Assembly: GCA_031288815.1 (NCBI GenBank)
Contig: JAITQR010000273.1
Location: 1-9,908, forward strand
Direction of reading: 5' to 3'
Length of the DNA stretch: 9,908 nucleotides
Origin: Treponema sp.
GTDB lineage: Bacteria > Spirochaetota > Spirochaetia > Treponematales > Breznakiellaceae
Shown here: positions 1-6,448 of the stretch, piece after piece
Layout of the letters: every line of letters starts with the position of its first letter
Position numbering within the stretch: the stretch's first letter is position 1
Program-made: the position numbers and the translations under genes
Notes under the pieces: generated by a model
Database searches by the model: none
What the model saw: only the letters and a program-made list of their open reading frames with translations
Told to the model about the DNA's origin: nothing

Positions 1-993
1 TTTATCCTGGTGTCCAAGAGCGGAACCACCCAGGAAACCCTGGCCAACGAGCTTTTCGCCAAGGATAAGCTTAAAAAGGCGGGCCTTGACCCCAGCCGGC
101 ACATGGTGGCGGTTACCAGCGAGACCAGCCCCCTGGCCCACAACAGCGACTACCTGGATTCTTTCTACATCGATGATTTTATCGGCGGCCGTTACTCCTC
201 CTCCTCCGGGGTCGGCGGGGTAATCCTCTCCCTGGCCTTCGGGCCGGCGGTGTTCCGGGATTTTCTTGCCGGGGCCCGGGAGGCGGACAAAGCCGCCCTG
301 GAGCCGCCCCTTAAAAACGCCGCCCTTCTTGACGCCCTTATCGGGGTCTGGGAGCGGAATTTCCTGGGCTACCCCTATACGGCGATTTTGCCCTACAGCC
401 AGGCCCTTTCCCGCTTCCCCGCCCACCTTCAGCAGCTTGATATGGAATCCAACGGCAAGCGGGTAAACCGGAACGGAGTCCCGGTAAACTATTCCACCGG
501 CCCGGTGGTATTCGGCGAACCGGGTACCAACGGCCAGCATTCCTTCTACCAGCTCCTCCACCAGGGTACCGACATCGTGCCCCTCCAGTTTATCGGTTTC
601 GCGGACAGCCAGCGGGGGGACGACGTTTCCGTGGACGGATCGGACAGCCAGCAGAAACTCAAGGCCAACCTGGCCGCCCAGATCCTGGCCTTCGCCAAGG
701 GCCGTGCCGGACCGGGCGAGGCCGGGGACACGGACAGGAACAAGGAATTTCCCGGCGGCAGGCCCTCCAGCCTGATCTACGGAAAGCGGCTTAACCCCGC
801 CGTCCTGGGAGCCCTGCTTGCCCATTTTGAAAACAAGGTGATGTTCCAGGGCTTTGTGTGGAACATCAACAGCTTCGATCAGGAAGGGGTGCAGTTGGGA
901 AAGATCCTCACCAGGAAGGTTCTGGCCGCCAGGGCCGGCGGCGGTTCCGGTGATTCCGCGTTGGACATGTACAGTAAAATTTTGGAGGTATAG
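1..993 (+). CDS. pgi: Glucose-6-phosphate isomerase, C-terminal part (5'-truncated by window edge)
   Basis: Interconverts glucose 6-phosphate and fructose 6-phosphate in the cytoplasm (glycolysis/gluconeogenesis). The frame is open from base 1 (Phe-Ile-Leu-Val) straight into the SIS-domain phosphate-binding motif SKSGTTQET at bases 13-39, so the GTG at base 10 is an internal Val codon and the true start lies upstream. About 330 residues remain of a family normally near 450-550. Visible family marks are the GGRYSSSSGVGG stretch (bases 184-219), GEPGTNGQHS with the catalytic-type Glu at 517-519 and His at 538-540, HQGTD just after, and the C-terminal signature NINSFDQEGVQLGK ending in the active-site Lys at 901-903. 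The signature has Gln where Glu is usual (GVQ for GVE). The catalytic residues are intact, so this looks functional. The TAG stop is 3 bases before the next gene, implying co-transcription. Confidence 0.96.
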   Translation, partial: FILVSKSGTTQETLANELFAKDKLKKAGLDPSRHMVAVTSETSPLAHNSDYLDSFYIDDFIGGRYSSSSGVGGVILSLAFGPAVFRDFLAGAREADKAALEPPLKNAALLDALIGVWERNFLGYPYTAILPYSQALSRFPAHLQQLDMESNGKRVNRNGVPVNYSTGPVVFGEPGTNGQHSFYQLLHQGTDIVPLQFIGFADSQRGDDVSVDGSDSQQKLKANLAAQILAFAKGRAGPGEAGDTDRNKEFPGGRPSSLIYGKRLNPAVLGALLAHFENKVMFQGFVWNINSFDQEGVQLGKILTRKVLAARAGGGSGDSALDMYSKILEV

Positions 994-996
994 CAC

Positions 997-1584
997 ATGA
1001 AACAGAAAACGGTTGTTCCGGCTCCGGCGGGGGCGAAAGCGCATTGGGAGGAGCGGCATATTCGGGATTTTGCCGGTTCACCCTCGTCCCGCGTTGGAAG
1101 GGGCTGGATGCTGATCACCGCGGGCAACGCCGCCCCGGACGGCGGGGGGGACTGGAATACCATGACCGCAAGCTGGGGCGGTCTGGGGGTGCTCTGGGGC
1201 CGGGATGTGGCCTTTATGTTCATCCGTCCCAGTCGCCGCACCTTCGAATTCGCCAATGCCAGTACCCTCTTTAGCCTTTCCTTTTTCGACGAGGACAAAC
1301 GGGCCGCCCTGAACTTCTGCGGCAAGGAATCCGGCCGGGACCACGACAAGGCCGCCGAGGCGGGGCTCAGCCCCCTTGTCTTCGGCGGCGATATCGCCGG
1401 CGGCAGGGCCGCGGGGGCTATCGCCTTTCGGGAGGCCAGGGATATTATCATCTGCCGCAAGCTCTACACCCACGACTTCGATCCCGCCGCCTTCCTGGAC
1501 AAGGATTCCATCGAGCAGTCCTACCACGGCAAAGATTACCACCGGATGTTCATCGGTGAGATCCTTTGCCTCTTGAGCCGGTAA
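997..1584 (+). CDS. Flavin reductase-family (FMN-binding split-barrel) protein
   Basis: A 195-residue protein of the flavin reductase-like family, which binds FMN in a split-barrel dimer and typically passes electrons from NAD(P)H to flavin; the actual substrate cannot be read from sequence. Family-like blocks seen are NTMTASWGG (residues 54-62), FIRPSRRT (75-82), SFFDE (95-99), LNFCGKESGRDHDK (105-118), CRKLYTHDFDP (153-163) and a C-terminal KDYHRMFIGEI (179-189). No signal peptide or membrane segment, so it should be cytoplasmic. The ATG is supported by a GGAGG at 984-988, 8 bases upstream and inside the end of pgi, which suggests translation coupled to pgi. The length is normal for the single-domain family. 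It ends 18 bases from the stop of the convergent M28-like gene. An oxidoreductase role is well supported; a link to sugar metabolism is only suggested by position. Confidence 0.88.
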   Translation: MKQKTVVPAPAGAKAHWEERHIRDFAGSPSSRVGRGWMLITAGNAAPDGGGDWNTMTASWGGLGVLWGRDVAFMFIRPSRRTFEFANASTLFSLSFFDEDKRAALNFCGKESGRDHDKAAEAGLSPLVFGGDIAGGRAAGAIAFREARDIIICRKLYTHDFDPAAFLDKDSIEQSYHGKDYHRMFIGEILCLLSR

Positions 1585-1602
1585 AACCTCTCCCCGGCGG
1601 CC

Positions 1603-2574
1603 TCAGTTTTTGCAGAGCTGCTGGGCGAAACGGAGTATCCCGCCGTAATGCTCCGGGGTAAGCCGGGAAGGCAGGTCTTTCGGGCCGTTGAGGCGGCGCC
1701 AGGTTTCGGGGATGAGCGGCTCGTCCCCGGCTTGTCTGTTTTCCCGGGCGATGAGGGCGCCGGGAAAATCCGGCCTCTTGCGCAGCAGGGAAACGAAGGA
1801 GGAGGCTTCCCGGGAGGGCAGGGCGGTGATGGTTACGGCGGCCAGGCCGGCTTTCAGGAAACCCGCGTCCTCCGAAAAAGGCGTGGGGAGGAGGAGTACC
1901 TTGTCCATGTTGAGGTTCCGGGCCGTTTCCAGGGCCATGATCCGCAGTTCCCTGGTAAGCTGCCGGGCTTTCAGCAATCCCTTGGGCGCCCGGTTAAAAA
2001 AATAGCTAAAGGAATAGTCGTTGAAAAGATAATCGGCGGTGGAGGAAACGATCAGGGTGTCCCCGGTCCCGCAGCTGTCGAAGATAAAGATCCTGCCCCG
2101 GCCCAGCCCGTTCCGGCGCAGGGTTTCCGCCAGGGTGTAGGAACCCTGGGAACAGATACCCTCTCCGGGGCCGAGTTCCTCCTTGTCGGTCAGGATCGTA
2201 ATCCAGTTGCCGGTTCCGCTTGTCCGCAGCAGCCCGGCGGCTTTTATCAGGAGGAAAACCGCGACGCTGTTGTCGTTTGCCCCGGGGCTTCCGGCCGCCC
2301 GGTCGTAATGGGCGGTGAGTATCACCGGGTTTTTCCCGGGGAAGGGGAACACCCGGTCCCCCGCCGGGGGATTGTCCGGCTCTGGTCCTTCCCGCCGGGG
2401 GAATATGAAGAAGTGCCGGTTCCCCGCCACGGTAAACACCAGGGACTCTATCCCCAATTCCTTCAGCAGGGATTTGAGGATACGGTGACGATCCGCGTTG
2501 GGGGCGATAAATTCAAAAAACCGGTCAAAGGGAGGCTCTGCGAAAGGTCTTCCCCGGATCTTTAAAAAGGACAC
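1603..2574 (-). CDS. M28-family zinc peptidase-like protein, last metal-ligand His replaced by Asn
   Basis: A 323-residue protein with the co-catalytic di-zinc aminopeptidase (M28) pattern. Visible are ILTAHYD (His89), GANDN (Asp101, bridging ligand), DKEELG (Glu132/Glu133, base and ligand) and IFDSCGTGD (Asp166). The region PTPFSEDAGFLKAG (230-243) matches the usual SDHxxF-GIP block but reads SED. The final metal ligand, normally the His of an H-T/G-P-x-D block, aligns with Asn296 in LNGPKD; its codon is AAC, one base from CAC (read at 1687-1689). Activity may be altered or lost. There is no signal peptide, so a cytoplasmic location is likely. The start is GTG, 7 bases after the TAG of the upstream ParB-fold gene, with only a weak AGG-type ribosome site inside that gene's end, so translation is probably coupled. 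It is the last gene of a four-gene minus-strand operon. The fold assignment is firm; peptidase activity is not. Confidence 0.82.
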   Translation of the reverse strand: MSFLKIRGRPFAEPPFDRFFEFIAPNADRHRILKSLLKELGIESLVFTVAGNRHFFIFPRREGPEPDNPPAGDRVFPFPGKNPVILTAHYDRAAGSPGANDNSVAVFLLIKAAGLLRTSGTGNWITILTDKEELGPGEGICSQGSYTLAETLRRNGLGRGRIFIFDSCGTGDTLIVSSTADYLFNDYSFSYFFNRAPKGLLKARQLTRELRIMALETARNLNMDKVLLLPTPFSEDAGFLKAGLAAVTITALPSREASSFVSLLRKRPDFPGALIARENRQAGDEPLIPETWRRLNGPKDLPSRLTPEHYGGILRFAQQLCKN

Positions 2575-2581
2575 AGGTTTT

Positions 2582-3520
2582 CTACCTGGCCTTTCCGATC
2601 CGCCCGATACGTTCCGCCAGGATCGCCAGAAAGCGGAAGAAGCGTCCCCGGCTCCGGCCGTATTTGACGGAAAAATCCCTGGCCGCTTCTGAAAGTGAAT
2701 AAGCGCCGTATTTTTTTTTCAGAAAATCCCAGTGCTTCACGATCCACACGTACAGATCGCTGGGGCTTCTGCCGGGGAAATTCAGGGTAAGCCACTGTTC
2801 CCGGATAATGTTGATAATCGGCAGGTATACCTCGTTGTACCAGGATACCAGAGCCTCGGGAAAGGAGATTTCCTCTTCTTTGTCCTGGTTGATGTAGTAT
2901 TTGTGTACCAGGATATGGTTGTAGATTACGTCGTAGCGGCCGGGCATGGTAAAATCCAGATCCCCGCAGCCCGTTAGTTTTCCGAATTCGGTCTTCTCGT
3001 AGAAGATCTTTTTTTCGTAGTTGATCACCGCCGTTTTCATCTCTTCGGCGGTCATGCCGGGCTTGATGCTGATTTCACTCGCCAGGCTCGTTACCTCCGC
3101 GTCGATGAGTTCCACTCCCTTGAGGCGGGCCACCGATACCCGGTGGTTGCCGTCCCGGACAAAATAGACCCCCCCGATTTCGTAGAGCTGGATCACCGGA
3201 AGGGTTATGTCTTTAAGGTTGGCCATATCGACCCGTTCCCAGCGGTGCCGCAGATGATTGGCCCGGGGCAGGAAGAATTTGTTGAAATCCCGATAACGGC
3301 CCTCGCTGCCGATGATGTTTTTAATGGGAACCACCTGCATGCCCCGGTAAACCTGGTTTCTGGGCCTGAGGATCTCTTTAACGTCATTGAAGGAAAGCAG
3401 CCGGTCCCGATCGGCGTCCATAAAATGTTTTATCCGGGAAAACAGAGCCTTGCCTCTGGCGCGGTTGAAATCCTCTATGGCCTGGATCCGGTAGGTCATA
3501 TCGTAGTTGGTATTGGACAA
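2582..3520 (-). CDS. ParB/sulfiredoxin-fold protein (ParB-like nuclease domain family), TTG start
   Basis: A 312-residue cytoplasmic protein. The diagnostic block is VRDGNHRVSVARLKGVELIDAEV-like at residues 121-143, the GNHR phosphate/nucleotide-binding box of the ParB/Srx fold (CTP-binding in true ParB, ATP-binding in sulfiredoxin). Unlike chromosome-partition ParB there is no evident helix-turn-helix DNA-binding domain after it. Instead there is a charged linker (about 150-215) and a helical C-terminal region (about 219-285) with SWYNEVYLPIINIIREQW and FPGRSPSDLYVWIVKH, which recalls the uncharacterised DUF4032-type proteins (from memory, not searched). The tail is basic (RSRGRFFRF). The TTG start at 3520-3518 was chosen because AAGGA lies 7 bases upstream; the first ATG is residue 8. 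The gap to the preceding phosphoesterase stop is 1 base. Function unknown; nucleotide binding is the likeliest activity. Confidence 0.82.
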   Translation of the reverse strand: MSNTNYDMTYRIQAIEDFNRARGKALFSRIKHFMDADRDRLLSFNDVKEILRPRNQVYRGMQVVPIKNIIGSEGRYRDFNKFFLPRANHLRHRWERVDMANLKDITLPVIQLYEIGGVYFVRDGNHRVSVARLKGVELIDAEVTSLASEISIKPGMTAEEMKTAVINYEKKIFYEKTEFGKLTGCGDLDFTMPGRYDVIYNHILVHKYYINQDKEEEISFPEALVSWYNEVYLPIINIIREQWLTLNFPGRSPSDLYVWIVKHWDFLKKKYGAYSLSEAARDFSVKYGRSRGRFFRFLAILAERIGRIGKAR

Positions 3521-3521
3521 T

Positions 3522-4190
3522 TTACTTTCCTTCCCCGGTATTGAAAATGTAATGGCTGTAGGCGTTGATTACCGTGGTTTCCCTGTATTTGGTAACCCGG
3601 ATATCCCTCAGATCGTAGAGGTGGATGTGCCCGTGGATAAGATATCTGGGTTTGAATTTCCGCATGAACCAGAGAAAACACTTAAAGCCCAGGTGGCACC
3701 GGTCTTCCCTGTCGTGAATGCCCCGGGGACTGGCGTGGGTTAAAAGTATATCCAGGTAGCGGCCCCGGAAGATCCGGTTAAATATAAGGCCGGGAATCAG
3801 TTTGAGTATCTCTTTTTTCATCTGGAACTCGGTGAACTGGTTGTTTCCCCTGTTGTAGCGCATGGAACCCCCAAGACCGGCGATGATAAGACCCTCTTCC
3901 CGGCAGATTCGGGAGCCCACATGGATCGCCCCCGAGCCATGGTAGTGTTCCGCCACGCTGTTTCCGGGGACGCTGTACAAGCCTCCCCCGGTATAATAGG
4001 GCATGTCCTCGGTGTGGTGGTTCCCGAAGACAAAGAGAAGCGGTTTGTTGAGGCTGGAAATAATGAAGTCCAGGTAATCCATGGGAAGATCCCCGGCGCT
4101 GAGGATCAGATCCACATCTTTGAAACGTTCCCTGACGGTGTTGGTGTACACCAGGGGATCGATTTGGTCGGAGATACAGAGTATCTTCAT
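3522..4190 (-). CDS. Calcineurin-like metallophosphoesterase
   Basis: A 222-residue protein of the binuclear-metal calcineurin-like phosphoesterase superfamily, which hydrolyses phosphomono- or diesters; substrate unknown. Motifs in order are ISDQID (residues 6-11, motif I), SAGDLP (31-36, motif II), FGNHHTED (55-62, GNH motif), LLTHASPRG (149-157) and LIHGHIHLY (184-192, GHxH). Motif I is unusual: the usual D-x-H reads D8-Q-I10, so one metal-site His is absent while Asp11 follows; related cytoplasmic phosphoesterases with an SDxxD-type motif exist, so it need not be dead. No signal peptide. The ATG overlaps the TGA of the upstream TPR gene by 4 bases (ATGA), giving tight translational coupling, and the TAA stop is 1 base before the ParB-fold gene. 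The superfamily call is secure from five motifs. Confidence 0.92.
   Translation of the reverse strand: MKILCISDQIDPLVYTNTVRERFKDVDLILSAGDLPMDYLDFIISSLNKPLLFVFGNHHTEDMPYYTGGGLYSVPGNSVAEHYHGSGAIHVGSRICREEGLIIAGLGGSMRYNRGNNQFTEFQMKKEILKLIPGLIFNRIFRGRYLDILLTHASPRGIHDREDRCHLGFKCFLWFMRKFKPRYLIHGHIHLYDLRDIRVTKYRETTVINAYSHYIFNTGEGK
3528..3532 (-). promoter_or_regulatory. Ribosome binding site deciding the TTG start
   Basis: AAGGA on the minus strand, 7 bases upstream of the TTG at 3520-3518 and inside the last codons of the phosphoesterase gene. The ATG seven codons further in has no comparable purine stretch at that distance, so the TTG start is preferred. Confidence 0.6.
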
Positions 4191-5563
4191 TGAACCGCCT
4201 TGCGCAGCATGTTCTGGAGTTTTTCCCTGCCGAAAAGTTCCACCGGCCTGTTGTTGGAGAAATCCAGCGCGGCCCGGGAAAAACCCCCGCTGGCGACAAG
4301 CGCCGTTTTGGGGATGTTCTGCTCCCGGGCGTCGTCCAGGATAGAGCGGATCTCTTCCTCCCCCGCCGGCTCGTTGCTCCGGTAAAAACGGATAAGCCGG
4401 GGGATCTTACGGGCACTCTGCCACTCGCTCTCGCCGCCTCCCTCAAGGGCCAATACCTCGCCGCCGCCGGGAGTGGGTTTGGCGCTCTGTACGCTCAGTC
4501 CCATGGCGTTTTTCACGACGGATTTGCAGAGTTCCAGAAAATCCGCGTTGCCGGCGGTAATGTACTTCTTTATGCCCCCGCCGCTTTCAGTCTTGATATC
4601 CTGGTACTGGGAAAGCTTTTCCCCCACGTCCCGAAAGCCTTTCTTTTCATGGTAAACTTTTTCCCACTGGGCCACGGCCCGGTCTATTTCCCGCCTTTTT
4701 TCGTAACACAGGCCCAGGAAGTAACGGGCGTAGAGGCTCTCCTGTTCGGATTCGTCGGAGATGGCGGCCACCGCCTTTTCCAGAACCGGTACGGCCTTGG
4801 CGAACTCGTTCATGGACATAAAACTGCCCCCCCGCTCCACCAGGGCCCGCAGTTTGTACTCCGGTTCCGCCGCCGCTTTTTCGAAGGAGAGGGCCGCCCC
4901 CGCATAATCCTTAAGATCTTTCTGCAGTTTCCCCAGGTAGTACCAGGTTTTTGCCTGGGCCTTGTCTTTCTGGAAACGCAGGGCCCGTTCCAGAACGGCC
5001 TTGGCGTCCGGGGCTTTTTTGGCTTTGTAAAGCAGAACCCCCAGCTCGAAGTAGATGTCTCCGTCGTTTGGGGAGAATTCGGCCGCCTTTTCCAGGTATT
5101 CCCTGGCCCTGTCCGGCTTGCCCACTTCCGCGAAAAGCTTCCCCGCCTGGTAGTAATAATCCCCTTTTTTCGGCATAAGCTTAATCAGGAGGAGGTATTC
5201 CTTCAAAGCCTCTTCCGGTTCCCTGTTGGACAGGTAGAGCCGGGCCAGGGTTTGACGGTATTCCATTTCCGGTATGGCTTTCCCCTGGATGCTTAGCTGG
5301 TTGAGGGTCTTAAATTCCCGGTAGGCCAGGTCGTCCTTTTTTTCGGCCGCGTAGGCCAGCCCCAGGTAGTAGTGGGCCTCGGCGTTTTTCGGATCCTTGG
5401 CGATGAGCTTTTTTGCCGACCTTACGGCAAGTTCGGTCTTTCCCCGCTTGATAAGCAGCGGAAGGGCCTCCGTTCCTTTGGAAAAGAGAAACTGCTTGAT
5501 TACAAAGGCCGCCAAAAAAGCCGTCCCTACCACAAGGACAATGACTAACGCAAGGACTCTCAT
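4187..5563 (-). CDS. Membrane-anchored TPR protein with C-terminal Mrr-like (degenerate nuclease) domain
   Basis: A 458-residue protein and first gene of the minus-strand operon. An N-terminal membrane segment (about residues 3-27: LALVIVLVVGTAFLAAFVI) lacks a clear cleavage site, so it is probably an inner-membrane anchor. About eight tetratricopeptide repeats follow (roughly 31-310), for example 61-94, 134-167 and 168-201, a protein-binding scaffold. Residues about 338-458 resemble the Mrr-type restriction endonuclease fold: a helix with FLELCKSVVKNAMG, a Gly-rich strand GGGEVLALEGGG, then LIRFYR, a long helix, TALVASGGFSRAALDF and VELFGREKLQNML, matching the typical Mrr ending (vTsgxFsxxAxxfA ... 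LidGxxLxxLL). The catalytic Asp and Q-x-K are not found: Glu369 sits at the Asp site and Arg392-Phe-Tyr394 at the Q-x-K site, so it is probably non-catalytic. The ATG is preceded by AGGA 6 bases upstream. TPR identity is certain; the Mrr call is by eye. Confidence 0.88.
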   Translation of the reverse strand: MRVLALVIVLVVGTAFLAAFVIKQFLFSKGTEALPLLIKRGKTELAVRSAKKLIAKDPKNAEAHYYLGLAYAAEKKDDLAYREFKTLNQLSIQGKAIPEMEYRQTLARLYLSNREPEEALKEYLLLIKLMPKKGDYYYQAGKLFAEVGKPDRAREYLEKAAEFSPNDGDIYFELGVLLYKAKKAPDAKAVLERALRFQKDKAQAKTWYYLGKLQKDLKDYAGAALSFEKAAAEPEYKLRALVERGGSFMSMNEFAKAVPVLEKAVAAISDESEQESLYARYFLGLCYEKRREIDRAVAQWEKVYHEKKGFRDVGEKLSQYQDIKTESGGGIKKYITAGNADFLELCKSVVKNAMGLSVQSAKPTPGGGEVLALEGGGESEWQSARKIPRLIRFYRSNEPAGEEEIRSILDDAREQNIPKTALVASGGFSRAALDFSNNRPVELFGREKLQNMLRKAVQ

Positions 5564-5587
5564 GTCTTTTCCTAGCCCGCCGAATAC

Positions 5588-5616
5588 CTTATACTGGAAT
5601 AAATTTTGAGGATTAA
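5588..5616 (-). promoter_or_regulatory. Candidate sigma70-type promoter of the TPR/phosphoesterase/ParB-fold/M28 operon
   Basis: On the minus strand a TATAAG -10-like hexamer (5588-5593) lies 17 bases from a weak TTAATC -35-like hexamer (5611-5616). Initiation would fall near 5580, leaving a short leader of about 17 bases that includes the AGGA ribosome site before the ATG at 5563. The -10 is convincing; the -35 matches only 3 of 6 bases. Confidence 0.4.
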
Positions 5617-5653
5617 GCGCCTCGACTTGTTATTTTAATTATAGGTGTATTTT
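5606..5653 (+). promoter_or_regulatory. Candidate promoter region for the plus-strand TPR/TPR/permease operon
   Basis: This is the most AT-rich stretch of the window. Possible elements are TTGAGG (5606-5611) with TGTTAT (5628-5633, spacer 16), or TTGTTA (5627-5632) with TATTTT (5648-5653, spacer 15). Neither is strong enough to choose. The candidates overlap the divergent minus-strand promoter, so the two operons may share control. The leader to the chosen ATG at 5726 would be about 65-90 bases. Confidence 0.35.
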
Positions 5654-5664
5654 GATGGAAGGTT

Positions 5665-5682
5665 TAATGATTTCTTTCATTA
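5665..5682. promoter_or_regulatory. Small perfect dyad in the leader of the plus-strand TPR operon
   Basis: TAATGA (5665-5670) and TCATTA (5677-5682) are exact inverted repeats around a 6-base TTTCTT spacer, in the non-coding stretch between the candidate promoter and the first gene. It could be a repressor operator or a weak RNA hairpin; a 6-base AT-rich dyad could also occur by chance. Confidence 0.25.
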
Positions 5683-5714
5683 TGCGGCGGCAAGGCGCGG
5701 CCGACATTTAAAAC

Positions 5715-5719
5715 AGGGA
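5715..5719 (+). promoter_or_regulatory. Ribosome binding site deciding the start of the exported TPR protein
   Basis: AGGGA is 6 bases upstream of the ATG at 5726. It lies directly against the alternative ATG at 5720, too close to serve it, and the in-frame GTG at 5645 has no such site. The ATG at 5726 also places a clean signal peptide at the N-terminus. Confidence 0.6.
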
Positions 5720-5725
5720 ATGAGT

Positions 5726-6436
5726 ATGCGGAAAACCGTATTTTTGCCCCTTTTGGCGGCTTTTTGGATCCCCGTTCTGGGCCCCTTCCTGGGCGCCCAG
5801 ACCAATTTTTCCCGGGGGGAAGATTTTTTTATGCAAAACAAACCGGGGGAGGCCGTTCCCTTTCTGGAAAACGCCCTTCTGGAAAACCCCGACGAAATAA
5901 GGGCCTATCTTTACCTGGGAATTGCCTACCAGCAGCTCGAACGGCCCGACGACGCCGTGGCCGTCTACCTGAAAGCCCTGCCCAAGGCGGGAAACGAGAC
6001 CGCCCGGATTGCCTGCAACCTGGGAAACCTGTACTTCGGCATGGAGAAATCCGATTCCGCCGAGCATTACTATACCCAGGCTATTGAAGCCGACCCCTCT
6101 TACGCGGCGGCTTACCTGAACCGGGCCAATACCCGGATAAAAACCGGGGCTTTCAGGGAAGCCCTGCCGGATTACGATTTTTTCCTGTCCCTGGAGCCCC
6201 GTTCCCCCAAGCGGCTCCAAATCGAACAGCTGGTGGCCCTAATCCGCTCCGAATTCGCCGCGGAGGAACGGCGGCGGCTTCTGGCGGAAGAAGCCGCCCG
6301 GGCCGAGGCTGCCCGCCGGCAGCGGCTTTTGGAAGAAGTTTCCGCTTCCCTCCAGGCCGCCGCGGAGGAAACCAAGGGGCTTTCCTCCGGGGCCGAGGCG
6401 GTGCAGAGTTACGAAGGCGAATTTGAGCTGGAATAG
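5726..6436 (+). CDS. Exported protein with four tetratricopeptide repeats and a C-terminal coiled-coil
   Basis: A 236-residue protein. Residues 1-24 form a signal peptide: basic MRK, a hydrophobic core with an internal Pro, and a likely signal peptidase I site after LGA (24/25). There is no lipobox Cys, so a periplasmic location is expected. Four contiguous 34-residue TPRs follow directly (25-58, 59-92, 93-126, 127-160) with typical GxAY, A-x-x-xY and DP-turn residues, for example LYLGIAYQQLERPDDAVAVY. Residues 161-215 are a charged, probably coiled-coil helix (FAAEERRRLLAEEAARAEAA), and the tail is acidic. Its role is presumably protein binding; no enzyme motif is seen. It is the first gene of the plus operon; its TAG overlaps the AGGAG of the next gene, 12 bases before that ATG. 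The charged Ala/Glu/Arg tail echoes the repeat region of the next protein, so the two may associate. In-frame extension to GTG 5645 was judged unlikely. Confidence 0.88.
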   Translation: MRKTVFLPLLAAFWIPVLGPFLGAQTNFSRGEDFFMQNKPGEAVPFLENALLENPDEIRAYLYLGIAYQQLERPDDAVAVYLKALPKAGNETARIACNLGNLYFGMEKSDSAEHYYTQAIEADPSYAAAYLNRANTRIKTGAFREALPDYDFFLSLEPRSPKRLQIEQLVALIRSEFAAEERRRLLAEEAARAEAARRQRLLEEVSASLQAAAEETKGLSSGAEAVQSYEGEFELE

Positions 6437-6448
6437 GAGTTTAAACTG

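Noticed and set aside
1574..1610. Possible bidirectional terminator at the convergent junction (GCCGG/CCGGC inverted repeat and a T5 run)
   Set aside because: The stem is only 5 base pairs with a 12-base loop, and the T-run is not adjacent to it, so it does not meet the form of an intrinsic terminator.
1648..2565. Long open frame of 305 codons on the plus strand opposite the M28-like gene
   Set aside because: Its product is a low-complexity Gly/Gln/Pro sequence with no family motif, while the minus strand shows clear M28 motifs. Long antisense frames are expected at this G+C content.
4190..5296. Open frame of 368 codons on the plus strand opposite the TPR/Mrr-like gene
   Set aside because: The opposite strand encodes well-formed TPRs; this frame has no recognisable domain and is explained by codon bias.
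4187..5563. A restriction or anti-phage defence system based on the Mrr-like domain
   Set aside because: No methyltransferase, helicase or intact nuclease motif is present, base composition matches the neighbours, and there is no sign of a mobile element or defence island.
5645..5725. N-terminal extension of the exported TPR protein from GTG 5645
   Set aside because: It would place 27 non-hydrophobic residues before a clean signal peptide, lacks a ribosome site and overlaps the promoter-like region. ATG 5726 has AGGGA at proper spacing.
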